From contig JAVVVI010000020.1 in assembly GCA_036652735.1 (NCBI GenBank), positions 1 through 40,099 of the forward strand: a stretch of 40,099 bases of DNA. Reading direction: 5' to 3'. The position numbers and the translations under genes are program-made. A model generated the notes under the pieces. It was given only the letters and a program-made list of their open reading frames with translations, had not been told where the DNA came from and did no database searches. The DNA comes from JAGOGN01 sp036652735 (GTDB taxonomy: Bacteria > Bacillota > Clostridia > Lachnospirales > Lachnospiraceae). Positions 6,148-15,150 of this stretch are shown piece after piece. The number at the start of each line of letters is the position of its first letter. The stretch's first letter is position 1.

Positions 6148-9100
6148 ATGGAGAAAAACAGAATACGTCCGATACAATCCGGAAAAAGTGTTCGTATGAG
6201 TTATTCAAGACAGAAAGAGGTATTGCAGATGCCGAACCTTATTGAGGTTCAAAAAGACTCTTATCAGTGGTTTTTAGATGAGGGTATGAAAGAAGTATTT
6301 GCGGATATCTCCCCAATCGCTGATTATAGCGGACATCTTAGCCTGGAATTTGTGGATTTTACATTATGTGAATCAGAAGTAAAATACTCAATTGCAGAAT
6401 GTAAAGAAAGAGATGCCACTTATGCAGCACCTTTGAAAGTCAAAGTGAGACTTTACAACAAAGAAGTGGACGAAATTAGTGAGCACGATATCTTTATGGG
6501 TGACCTGCCCCTTATGACAGAGACCGGAACATTCGTCATTAATGGTGCTGAACGAGTTATCGTTAGCCAGTTAGTACGATCTCCCGGAATTTATTACGGG
6601 ATAGCCCATGATAAAATCGGAAAGACATTATATTCGGCAACCGTGATTCCAAACCGTGGAGCATGGTTGGAATATGAGACGGATTCTAATGATATCTTCA
6701 GCGTTCGAGTAGACCGAACAAGAAAAGTACCAATTACAGTTCTTATTCGTGCATTGGGAATTGGGACAAATGAGGAGATTCTTGAACTCTTCGGAGATGA
6801 ACCAAAGATTGTAGCCAGTCTGTCTAAAGATGTGGCAACAAATTATCAGGAAGGTTTACTTGAGTTATATAAGAAAATCAGACCCGGAGAACCATTGACG
6901 GTTGAAAGTGCAGAAAGCTTAATTACTGCAATGTTTTTCGACCCTCGCCGATATGATCTTGCAAAAGTAGGCAGATATAAATTTAATAAAAAGCTAATGC
7001 TGAAAAACCGCATTACCGGACATATTCTGGCAGAAGATGTGGCAGATCGCACAACAGGAGAGATTCTTGCAGAAACCGGTGTTGAGGTTAGCAGAGAACT
7101 TGCAGATAAAATACAGAACGCAGCAGTACCTTATGTATGGATTCAGACAGAGACCAGAAATGTTAAAATACTATCCAACATGATGGTAGATATTACTAAT
7201 TTTGTGGATGCAACAGCAAAAGAGCTTGGGGTTACGGAACTCGTATATTATCCGGTATTAGAGACGATCCTTACAGAGATGGAAGGGAGTTCACCGGAGG
7301 AGTTAAAAGAAAGAATTAAAAGAAGTATTCCGGATTTAATTCCAAAGCATATTACTAAGGATGATATTTTAGCATCTATTAATTACAATATTCACTTGGA
7401 ATATGAGATCGGAAATGAAGACGATATTGATCACTTGGGAAATCGACGAATCCGTGCAGTAGGCGAATTGTTACAGAATCAATATCGAATTGGATTATCA
7501 CGTTTGGAACGAGTGGTACGTGAAAGAATGACAACACAGGATCTGGAAGGAATCAATCCACAGGGACTGATTAATATTAAACCGGTTACGGCAGCGGTAA
7601 AGGAATTCTTTGGATCATCCCAGTTGTCACAGTTTATGGATCAGAACAATCCATTGGGTGAGTTGACACATAAAAGACGTTTGTCAGCATTGGGCCCTGG
7701 TGGATTAAGCAGAGACCGTGCAGGATTTGAGGTTCGAGACGTACATTATTCCCACTATGGAAGAATGTGCCCAATTGAGACACCCGAGGGACCAAACATC
7801 GGACTGATTAACTCCCTTGCAACCTATGCACGTATTAATGAATATGGTTTTGTAGAAGCACCTTATCGAAAAATAGATAAAACAGATCCGAAAAATCCAC
7901 GGGTTACAGAAGACGTGGTATATATGACAGCAGATGAAGAGGACAATTACCATGTGGCTCAGGCAAACGAAGCCCTGGATGAAGAAGGACACTTTGTAAG
8001 GAATTCTGTATCCGGTCGTTTTAGAGAAGAGACACAGGAATATGAGAAGACCATGTTTGATTATATGGATGTATCTCCAAAGATGGTATTTTCAGTAGCA
8101 ACCGCATTAATTCCATTCTTGGAGAATGATGATGCAAATCGTGCACTTATGGGATCCAACATGCAGCGTCAGGCAGTTCCACTTTTAACAACAGAAGCAC
8201 CCGTAGTGGGAACCGGAATGGAACCAAAGACAGCAGTCGATTCCGGAGTGTGTATCATTGCAAAAAGAGCAGGAACAATTGAACGCTCTACGTCTAAAGA
8301 TATCACAATTAAATATGATGATGATGGTTCTAAAGAGGTTATGAAACTTACAAAGTTTGCACGAAGCAACCAGAGTAACTGTTATAACCAGAAACCAATC
8401 GTATACAAAGGGGATCATGTAGAGGCAGGAGATGTCATTGCAGATGGACCAAGTACTGCGTTAGGAGAACTGGCCCTTGGAAAGAATCCACTGATTGGAT
8501 TCATGACTTGGGAAGGATATAACTATGAAGATGCAGTTTTATTAAGTGAGCGTTTAGTGCAGGAGGATGTGTATACTTCTGTCCACATTGAGGAATATGA
8601 AGCAGAAGCCAGAGATACAAAGCTGGGACCGGAAGAGATTACAAGAGATGTTCCGGGAGTCGGTGATGATGCATTAAAAGATTTGGACGAACGTGGAATT
8701 ATCCGAATCGGAGCTGAGGTTCGTGCCGGAGATATTTTGGTGGGAAAAGTTACACCAAAAGGAGAGACGGAACTTACCGCAGAGGAACGGCTTTTACGTG
8801 CAATTTTTGGTGAGAAAGCAAGAGAAGTTAGAGATACTTCATTAAAGGTGCCACATGGAGAATATGGTATTATTGTTGATGCAAAAGTATTTACAAGAGA
8901 AAATGGAGATGAACTCAGCCCGGGAGTGAACCAGGCGGTGCGGATCTATATTGCACAGAAGAGAAAAATCTCTGTAGGAGATAAAATGGCAGGACGTCAT
9001 GGTAATAAGGGTGTTGTGTCCCGCGTATTACCGGTAGAAGATATGCCATATCTGCCAAATGGTCGTCCCCTTGATATTGTATTAAACCCACTGGGTGTTC

Positions 9101-10002
9101 CATCACGTATGAATATCGGACAGGTACTGGAGATTCATTTGAGTTTAGCTGCAAAGGCGTTGGGCTTTAATATTGCAACTCCTGTATTTGATGGCGCAGA
9201 CGAGAATGACATTATGGATACCCTGGATCTGGCCAATGACTATGTGAACCTTACTTGGGAAGAATTTGAAGAAAAACACAAAGAAGATATTATGCCGGAA
9301 GTAATGGACTATTTATCAGAACATAGAGAACATCGGGAATTATGGAAAGGTGTTCCAATTTCAAGAGATGGAAAAGTAAGACTCCGTGATGGAAGAACAG
9401 GTGAATATTTTGACAGCCCTGTAACCATTGGTCATATGCATTATTTGAAACTCCATCATTTGGTTGACGATAAAATCCATGCACGTTCCACAGGACCATA
9501 CTCACTTGTAACCCAGCAGCCATTGGGTGGAAAAGCACAGTTTGGTGGACAGCGTTTTGGAGAGATGGAAGTTTGGGCTTTGGAAGCATATGGAGCAGCC
9601 TATACACTTCAGGAAATCTTAACGGTTAAATCAGATGATGTGATTGGACGTGTTAAGACCTACGAAGCAATTATTAAAGGTGACAATATTCCTGAACCGG
9701 GAATTCCGGAATCCTTTAAGGTACTTCTAAAAGAGTTACAGTCTTTGGGACTGGATGTGAAGGTTCTAAGAGAAGATCAGACAGAAGTTGAGATTATGGA
9801 AACCAGTGAATATACTGCACCGGACCTGAACTCAATTATTGCCGGAGATCGTGATTTCGCTTTTGAAGATGGTGAATCATTTGAGACTCATGGATTTTCT
9901 AAGCAGGAATTTAATGAAGATGAAGAATTGGTAGCAATCGAAACAGAGCCGGAGGAAGAAGATTCCTTTGAACTGGAAGCCGCAACTCTTGATGAAGAAT
10001 AA
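6148..10002 (+). CDS. rpoB: DNA-directed RNA polymerase beta subunit
   Basis: 1284 aa, the normal size for clostridia. Conserved blocks run in order: the N-terminal lobe, the rifampicin pocket SQLSQFMDQNNPLGELTHKR with D498, H508 and S513 all in the sensitive state, RDVHYSHYGRMCPIETPEGP, GKVTPKGETELTAEERLLRAIFG, the SVGDKMAGRHGNKGVVS active-site lysines, and the C-terminal GGQRFGEMEVWALEAYGAAYTLQE clamp segment. A roughly 50-residue acidic tail ends LDEE. The ATG at 6148 is chosen because AGAGGTG lies 9 nt upstream; the in-frame GTG at 6103 has no RBS. It is transcribed from its own promoter, and rpoC follows after 19 nt. Confidence 0.97.
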   Translation: MEKNRIRPIQSGKSVRMSYSRQKEVLQMPNLIEVQKDSYQWFLDEGMKEVFADISPIADYSGHLSLEFVDFTLCESEVKYSIAECKERDATYAAPLKVKVRLYNKEVDEISEHDIFMGDLPLMTETGTFVINGAERVIVSQLVRSPGIYYGIAHDKIGKTLYSATVIPNRGAWLEYETDSNDIFSVRVDRTRKVPITVLIRALGIGTNEEILELFGDEPKIVASLSKDVATNYQEGLLELYKKIRPGEPLTVESAESLITAMFFDPRRYDLAKVGRYKFNKKLMLKNRITGHILAEDVADRTTGEILAETGVEVSRELADKIQNAAVPYVWIQTETRNVKILSNMMVDITNFVDATAKELGVTELVYYPVLETILTEMEGSSPEELKERIKRSIPDLIPKHITKDDILASINYNIHLEYEIGNEDDIDHLGNRRIRAVGELLQNQYRIGLSRLERVVRERMTTQDLEGINPQGLINIKPVTAAVKEFFGSSQLSQFMDQNNPLGELTHKRRLSALGPGGLSRDRAGFEVRDVHYSHYGRMCPIETPEGPNIGLINSLATYARINEYGFVEAPYRKIDKTDPKNPRVTEDVVYMTADEEDNYHVAQANEALDEEGHFVRNSVSGRFREETQEYEKTMFDYMDVSPKMVFSVATALIPFLENDDANRALMGSNMQRQAVPLLTTEAPVVGTGMEPKTAVDSGVCIIAKRAGTIERSTSKDITIKYDDDGSKEVMKLTKFARSNQSNCYNQKPIVYKGDHVEAGDVIADGPSTALGELALGKNPLIGFMTWEGYNYEDAVLLSERLVQEDVYTSVHIEEYEAEARDTKLGPEEITRDVPGVGDDALKDLDERGIIRIGAEVRAGDILVGKVTPKGETELTAEERLLRAIFGEKAREVRDTSLKVPHGEYGIIVDAKVFTRENGDELSPGVNQAVRIYIAQKRKISVGDKMAGRHGNKGVVSRVLPVEDMPYLPNGRPLDIVLNPLGVPSRMNIGQVLEIHLSLAAKALGFNIATPVFDGADENDIMDTLDLANDYVNLTWEEFEEKHKEDIMPEVMDYLSEHREHRELWKGVPISRDGKVRLRDGRTGEYFDSPVTIGHMHYLKLHHLVDDKIHARSTGPYSLVTQQPLGGKAQFGGQRFGEMEVWALEAYGAAYTLQEILTVKSDDVIGRVKTYEAIIKGDNIPEPGIPESFKVLLKELQSLGLDVKVLREDQTEVEIMETSEYTAPDLNSIIAGDRDFAFEDGESFETHGFSKQEFNEDEELVAIETEPEEEDSFELEAATLDEE

Positions 10003-10021
10003 CAAGGAAGGGGTGTCATGA

Positions 10022-13000
10022 ATGCCAGAAACAACGAATAATGAAACATATCAGCCAATTAGCTTTGATGCAATTAAAATTGGGTTAGCATCACCGGAAA
10101 AAATCAAAGAATGGTCTCGTGGAGAAGTAAAGAAACCTGAGACAATTAATTATAGAACTTTAAAACCGGAAAAAGAAGGTTTGTTTTGTGAGAAAATTTT
10201 CGGACCAAGCAAGGACTGGGAATGTCATTGCGGAAAATATAAAAAAATCCGTTACAAAGGTGCAGTCTGTGACCGATGTGGTGTAGAAATTACAAAAGCC
10301 AGTGTTCGAAGAGAACGTATGGGACATATTGGCCTTGCAGCACCGGTATCTCATATTTGGTATTTTAAAGGAATTCCAAGCAGAATGGGCTTAATTCTTG
10401 ATCTTTCACCAAGAACACTGGAAAAGGTATTGTATTTTGCGTCTTATATAGTGTTGGATAAAGGAATTACAGATTTACAATATAAACAGGTATTGTCCGA
10501 AGCGGAGTATCAGGAAGCCAAAGAAAAATATGGAACTGAATTCCGTGTTGGAATGGGCGCTGAGTCCGTGTTGGAACTATTAGAAGCAATCGATCTTGAA
10601 AAAGAGGCAGTAGAGTTAAAACAGGGATTAAAAGATGCGGCAGGACAGAAGAGAGCAAGAATCATTAAAAGATTGGAAGTTGTAGAAGCGTTCCGAGAAT
10701 CAGGAAATAAGCCGGAATGGATGATTATGACTGTGGTTCCTGTAATTCCACCAGACTTAAGACCTATGGTACAGCTGGACGGTGGACGTTTTGCAACCTC
10801 AGATTTAAATGATTTATATCGTAGAATTATTAATAGAAATAACCGTCTACGGAGATTGTTAGATCTTGGAGCACCGGATATTATTGTTCGAAATGAAAAA
10901 AGAATGCTTCAGGAAGCAGTAGACGCTTTAATTGATAATGGTAGAAGAGGAAGACCGGTAACAGGACCAGGAAATCGTGCACTTAAATCACTTTCTGATA
11001 TGTTAAAAGGAAAGACCGGACGTTTCCGCCAGAACTTACTTGGAAAGCGAGTAGATTATTCCGGACGTTCTGTTATTGTTGTAGGACCGGAACTTAAAAT
11101 CTATCAATGCGGCTTACCAAAAGAGATGGCAATCGAATTATTTAAGCCATTTGTTATGAAGGAATTAGTTGCAAATGGAACAGCTCATAATATTAAAAGC
11201 GCCAAGAAAATGGTAGAACGGGTACAGCCGGAAGTGTGGGATGTACTAGAAGGTGTAATTAAAGAACATCCGGTAATGCTCAACCGTGCACCTACCCTCC
11301 ATCGACTGGGAATTCAGGCGTTTGAACCAATACTGGTAGAAGGAAAAGCAATTAAGCTGCATCCATTGGTATGTACGGCATATAATGCCGATTTTGATGG
11401 TGACCAAATGGCAGTCCATCTGCCACTTTCCGTAGAAGCACAGGCGGAATGCAGATTTTTATTACTTTCACCAAACAACTTATTAAAACCTTCAGACGGA
11501 GGACCGGTTGCTGTTCCTTCACAGGATATGGTACTGGGTATTTATTACCTGACTATGGGTAAGATGGTGGACCATACTGGAGAAGAGGGAATTGAACCGG
11601 AAAAATATTCAACGTATGATTCGATTCCGGCGTTGGAAAAGGATTTATTAAAAGTAAATGGACTTTCTCCAAGTGGATATATTAATTTTAAGGTAGATGA
11701 GCATACAGACCGCTATGTAGTATGTACACCATTGGATTTGTTAGGAGAGCATTTTAATGGAACGAATCATGCACTTTTAGCATATGAAAATGGAATTATT
11801 ACACTACACCAGAAAATCAAAGTGAAGAGAGTGGTTACCGGGGAAGATGGAACCACATACACGGGAATGCTTGACACTACCCTTGGAAGATTGATTTTCA
11901 ACGAAATTATTCCTCAGGATTTAGGATTTGTGGATAGAACAGAAAAGACGTTGCTGGCAGATGCAGAAAAAGCAGGCTGGACCAAGGAAGAGATAGAAGC
12001 AGAACGCTTAAAAAGAAATATTTCTCTGGAAATTGGATTCCATGTTGGCAAGAAGCAGCTGAAACGAATTCTTGAGAAAGTCATTAATATTCACGGAGCA
12101 ACAACTACAGCCGAAGTGTTGGATGACATTAAGGCAATGGGATATAAATATTCTACAAAGGCAGCTATGTCAGTATCCATTTCAGATATGACCGTACCTT
12201 CAGAAAAGCCTGCGCTAATTAAAAAAGCACAGGACACAGTAGATGTGATTACAAAGAACTACAAACGTGGTTTGATAACAGAAGAAGAGCGTTACAAGGA
12301 AGTTGTGGATACGTGGAAAGCAACAGATGATATCCTTACAGAAGCACTTCTTTCCGGACTGGATAAGTACAATAATATCTTTATGATGGCAGATTCCGGA
12401 GCCCGTGGTTCAGATAAACAGATTAAACAGCTTGCGGGAATGCGAGGATTGATGTCTGATACAACAGGTAAGACCATTGAGTTGCCAATTAAATCAAACT
12501 TCCGAGAAGGATTAGATGTACTGGAATACTTTATGTCAGCCCATGGGGCACGTAAGGGATTATCTGATACAGCACTTCGAACAGCGGATTCGGGATACTT
12601 GACCAGACGTTTGGTAGATGTATCTCAGGAGTTAATTATCCGTGATACGGATTGCTGTGAAGAGGGAAAAGAACTTCCGGGAATGACAGTATCAGCGTTC
12701 ATGGAAGGCAAAGAAGAAATTGAGAGCCTTCAGGAACGAATTACGGGACGTGTGTGTTGTGAAGATATCTTTGATAAAGATGGAGCAATTTTAGTATCCA
12801 AAAACCACATGATTACACCACGCAGAGCAGAAGCAATTATGAAGTCCGGTGTAGATAAAAATGGGGAACCATTAATGGAAGTCAGAATTCGTACGATATT
12901 AACCTGTCGTTCACATAATGGTGTTTGTGCAAAATGTTACGGAACCAATATGGCCACAGGCCAAACGGTTCAGGTGGGAGAAGCAGTAGGTATTATTGCA

Positions 13001-13915
13001 GCACAGTCCATTGGAGAACCCGGTACACAGCTTACCATGCGTACCTTCCATACCGGCGGTGTGGCAGGAGATGATATTACACAAGGTCTTCCACGTGTGG
13101 AGGAGTTATTTGAGGCGCGAAAACCAAAAGGACTTGCAATTATTACTGAATTTGGTGGAGTTGCCAATATTAAAGACACCAAAAAGAAACGTGAGATTAT
13201 TGTTACAAGCAATGAGACAGGAGAGACAAAAGCCTACTTAATTCCTTATGGATCAAGAATTAAGATTCAGGATGGAGATATTATGGAGGCAGGAGATGAG
13301 CTTACAGAGGGAAGTATTAATCCGCATGATATTTTAAAAATCAAAGGAGTACGTGCAGTACAGGATTATATGCTTCAGGAAGTACAGAGAGTGTACCGTC
13401 TGCAGGGTGTTGAGATCAATGATAAGCATATTGAAGTCATTGTACGTCAGATGCTGAAAAAAGTTCGCATCGAAACAAACGGAGACTCTGAATATTTACC
13501 GGGTACGTTGGTTGACATTCTGGATTATGATGATGTGAATGAAAAATTATTAGAAGAAGGTCTGGAACCAGCAGAAGGAAAACAGGTAATCCTTGGAATC
13601 ACAAAGGCTTCTCTGGCAACGAATTCCTTCTTGTCGGCAGCATCCTTCCAGGAGACCACCAAAGTCTTGACGGAGGCTGCAATTAAAGGGAAGGTAGATC
13701 CTTTGATTGGACTTAAGGAAAATGTAATCATAGGAAAGCTTATTCCGGCCGGAACCGGTATGAAACGATACAGAAATCTTCATTTGGATACGGATCAGGA
13801 TATGCAGCCGGATGAGGCAGAAATCGATGATTTTGATGTAGAATTTGCTGAATTTAATGATAAGGCATCTGCAATCATGGAATCAAAAGCTGCAGCCGCT
13901 CTAACAGAGGTATAG
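10022..13915 (+). CDS. rpoC: DNA-directed RNA polymerase beta' subunit
   Basis: 1297 aa. The N-terminal zinc finger is CHCGKYKKIRYKGAVCDRCG (four Cys). The catalytic Mg-binding loop NADFDGDQMAVH has D457, D459 and D461. The bridge helix and trigger loop are seen at GARGSDKQIKQLAGMRGLM and FREGLDVLEYFMSAHGARKGL, and the second zinc site at CRSHNGVCAKC. The C-terminus includes GEAVGIIAAQSIGEPGTQLTMRTFHTGG, the usual RpoC signature. No large lineage insert is obvious. The ATG at 10022 is in frame; an ATG at 10018 is out of frame. RBS GGAAGGGG. Confidence 0.97.
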   Translation: MPETTNNETYQPISFDAIKIGLASPEKIKEWSRGEVKKPETINYRTLKPEKEGLFCEKIFGPSKDWECHCGKYKKIRYKGAVCDRCGVEITKASVRRERMGHIGLAAPVSHIWYFKGIPSRMGLILDLSPRTLEKVLYFASYIVLDKGITDLQYKQVLSEAEYQEAKEKYGTEFRVGMGAESVLELLEAIDLEKEAVELKQGLKDAAGQKRARIIKRLEVVEAFRESGNKPEWMIMTVVPVIPPDLRPMVQLDGGRFATSDLNDLYRRIINRNNRLRRLLDLGAPDIIVRNEKRMLQEAVDALIDNGRRGRPVTGPGNRALKSLSDMLKGKTGRFRQNLLGKRVDYSGRSVIVVGPELKIYQCGLPKEMAIELFKPFVMKELVANGTAHNIKSAKKMVERVQPEVWDVLEGVIKEHPVMLNRAPTLHRLGIQAFEPILVEGKAIKLHPLVCTAYNADFDGDQMAVHLPLSVEAQAECRFLLLSPNNLLKPSDGGPVAVPSQDMVLGIYYLTMGKMVDHTGEEGIEPEKYSTYDSIPALEKDLLKVNGLSPSGYINFKVDEHTDRYVVCTPLDLLGEHFNGTNHALLAYENGIITLHQKIKVKRVVTGEDGTTYTGMLDTTLGRLIFNEIIPQDLGFVDRTEKTLLADAEKAGWTKEEIEAERLKRNISLEIGFHVGKKQLKRILEKVINIHGATTTAEVLDDIKAMGYKYSTKAAMSVSISDMTVPSEKPALIKKAQDTVDVITKNYKRGLITEEERYKEVVDTWKATDDILTEALLSGLDKYNNIFMMADSGARGSDKQIKQLAGMRGLMSDTTGKTIELPIKSNFREGLDVLEYFMSAHGARKGLSDTALRTADSGYLTRRLVDVSQELIIRDTDCCEEGKELPGMTVSAFMEGKEEIESLQERITGRVCCEDIFDKDGAILVSKNHMITPRRAEAIMKSGVDKNGEPLMEVRIRTILTCRSHNGVCAKCYGTNMATGQTVQVGEAVGIIAAQSIGEPGTQLTMRTFHTGGVAGDDITQGLPRVEELFEARKPKGLAIITEFGGVANIKDTKKKREIIVTSNETGETKAYLIPYGSRIKIQDGDIMEAGDELTEGSINPHDILKIKGVRAVQDYMLQEVQRVYRLQGVEINDKHIEVIVRQMLKKVRIETNGDSEYLPGTLVDILDYDDVNEKLLEEGLEPAEGKQVILGITKASLATNSFLSAASFQETTKVLTEAAIKGKVDPLIGLKENVIIGKLIPAGTGMKRYRNLHLDTDQDMQPDEAEIDDFDVEFAEFNDKASAIMESKAAAALTEV

Positions 13916-13932
13916 TATTTATATAAAAATAG

Positions 13933-13970
13933 AACTGAGCCATATTCCCAGTGAATTGGCTCAGTTTTTT
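13933..13970 (+). terminator. Intrinsic terminator after rpoC
   Basis: AACTGAGCCA (13933-13942) pairs perfectly with TGGCTCAGTT (13957-13966), ending in a six-T run to 13970. Confidence 0.93.
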
Positions 13971-13989
13971 CAAAAAGTTACAAAAGGAC

Positions 13990-14018
13990 TTGACAATGAC
14001 AAAGCTTAAATATATAAT
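13990..14018 (+). promoter_or_regulatory. Promoter of rpsL-rpsG-fusA (str operon)
   Basis: Perfect consensus: TTGACA at 13990-13995, 17-nt spacer, TATAAT at 14013-14018. Confidence 0.92.
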
Positions 14019-14026
14019 GATTTAGC

Positions 14027-14050
14027 ATGCATACGAATATGCATTTTTTT
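14027..14050 (+). promoter_or_regulatory. 5'-terminal hairpin plus T tract in the rpsL leader
   Basis: ATGCATA (14027-14033), loop CGAA, TATGCAT (14038-14044), then a seven-T run (14044-14050). With a start site near 14025, the stem would form from the first few nucleotides of the transcript. It looks like an intrinsic terminator but is only 7 bp and AU-rich. Either a promoter-proximal attenuator or a 5'-end stabiliser is possible. Confidence 0.5.
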
Positions 14051-14075
14051 AAATACTATATAGGAGGTGAAAATA

Positions 14076-14495
14076 ATGCCAACATTTAACCAGTTAGTAA
14101 GAAAAGGAAGACAGACCATAGACAAGAAGTCTACAGCGCCAGCACTTCAAAAGGGATACAACTCATTGAAGAAAAAAGCGACCGATTCTTCTGCACCACA
14201 GAAGAGAGGGGTTTGTACAGCAGTTAAGACCGCTACTCCTAAAAAACCTAACTCAGCTCTTAGAAAGATTGCCAGAGTTCGTCTTTCAAACGGAATGGAA
14301 GTAACAAGTTATATTCCGGGTGAAGGTCATAACTTACAGGAACATAGTGTTGTTCTGATTCGTGGTGGTCGTGTTAAGGACTTACCAGGTACAAGATATC
14401 ATATTATTAGAGGTACTCTTGATACTGCCGGTGTCGCTAACAGAAAACAGGCCCGTTCAAAATACGGCGCTAAGAGACCGAAAGCAGCAAAATAG
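14076..14495 (+). CDS. rpsL: 30S ribosomal protein S12
   Basis: 139 aa, longer than the E. coli protein because of the N-terminal insert common in Gram-positives (KKATDSSAPQKRGVC region). The decoding-centre loops TPKKPNSALRK (K56/K57) and GGRVKDLPGTRYH are wild type at the positions linked to streptomycin resistance, so sensitivity is expected. GGAGGTGA at 14063-14070 supports the ATG at 14076 rather than the in-frame GTG at 14067. First gene of the str operon. Confidence 0.96.
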   Translation: MPTFNQLVRKGRQTIDKKSTAPALQKGYNSLKKKATDSSAPQKRGVCTAVKTATPKKPNSALRKIARVRLSNGMEVTSYIPGEGHNLQEHSVVLIRGGRVKDLPGTRYHIIRGTLDTAGVANRKQARSKYGAKRPKAAK

Positions 14496-14563
14496 GAAAA
14501 GCAACCAATAGTATCACAACAACTATGGTAAGTGTTGGAAAGATTTTTACATTTGTAGAATAG

Positions 14564-14577
14564 CTTCCATATGGAAG
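14564..14577 (+). promoter_or_regulatory. Palindrome in the rpsL-rpsG spacer, possible S7 feedback site
   Basis: A perfect 14-bp palindrome, CTTCCATATGGAAG, sits in a 167-nt spacer that is unusually long for this operon. In RNA it would form a 5-bp stem with an ATAT loop. In E. coli S7 represses through the rpsL-rpsG spacer; whether that holds here is inference. No gene or full promoter was seen in the spacer. Confidence 0.3.
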
Positions 14578-14662
14578 TTGACATATATTTCCGCACGAAC
14601 ACACCGTAAATGACATGTGAGTACCGTTGAATTAATTAAATTTGATTAAGGAGGGAAGTATC

Positions 14663-15133
14663 GTGCCACGTAAAGGACATACACAAAAAAGAGAAGTTTT
14701 AGCAGATCCAATGTACGATAACAGAGTGGTTACTAAGCTTATCAATAACATTATGTTAGATGGTAAGAAAGGTGTAGCACAGAAGATTGTATACGGAGCT
14801 TTCACAAAAGTAGAAGAGAAAGCGGAGAAACCTGCTGTCGAAGTATTTGAAGAGGCAATGAATAACATAATGCCAATGTTGGAAGTTAAAGCCAGACGTA
14901 TTGGTGGATCAACCTATCAGGTACCAATCGAAGTAAGACCGGACAGACGTCAGGCTTTAGCACTTCGTTGGATAACATTGTATTCTCGCAAAAGAGGCGA
15001 AAAGACAATGGTAGACAGACTGGCAAATGAGATTTTAGATGCAGCGAATAATACTGGTGCATCAGTTAAGAAAAAAGAAGATATGCACAAGATGGCGGAA
15101 GCAAACAAAGCATTTGCTCACTATCGTTTCTAA
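14663..15133 (+). CDS. rpsG: 30S ribosomal protein S7
   Basis: 156 aa, the standard S7 length. It begins MPRKGHTQKREVLADPMY and contains ARRIGGSTYQVPIEVRPDRR and ALRWITLYSRKRGEKTM, typical of the 16S 3' domain-binding protein. GTG start at 14663, with AAGGAGGG 8 nt upstream; an in-frame ATG at 14642 lies before the RBS. fusA follows after 17 nt. Confidence 0.97.
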   Translation: MPRKGHTQKREVLADPMYDNRVVTKLINNIMLDGKKGVAQKIVYGAFTKVEEKAEKPAVEVFEEAMNNIMPMLEVKARRIGGSTYQVPIEVRPDRRQALALRWITLYSRKRGEKTMVDRLANEILDAANNTGASVKKKEDMHKMAEANKAFAHYRF

Positions 15134-15150
15134 TTTAAGGAGGAAATACC

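Noticed and set aside
8915..9607. 79-aa and 105-aa minus-strand frames inside rpoB
   Set aside because: Antisense to highly conserved RpoB sequence; composition follows the opposite strand and no start signals were seen.
14578..14600. TTGACA at 14578-14583 as a promoter for rpsG-fusA
   Set aside because: No -10-like hexamer occurs 16-18 nt downstream (the position reads ACACCG).
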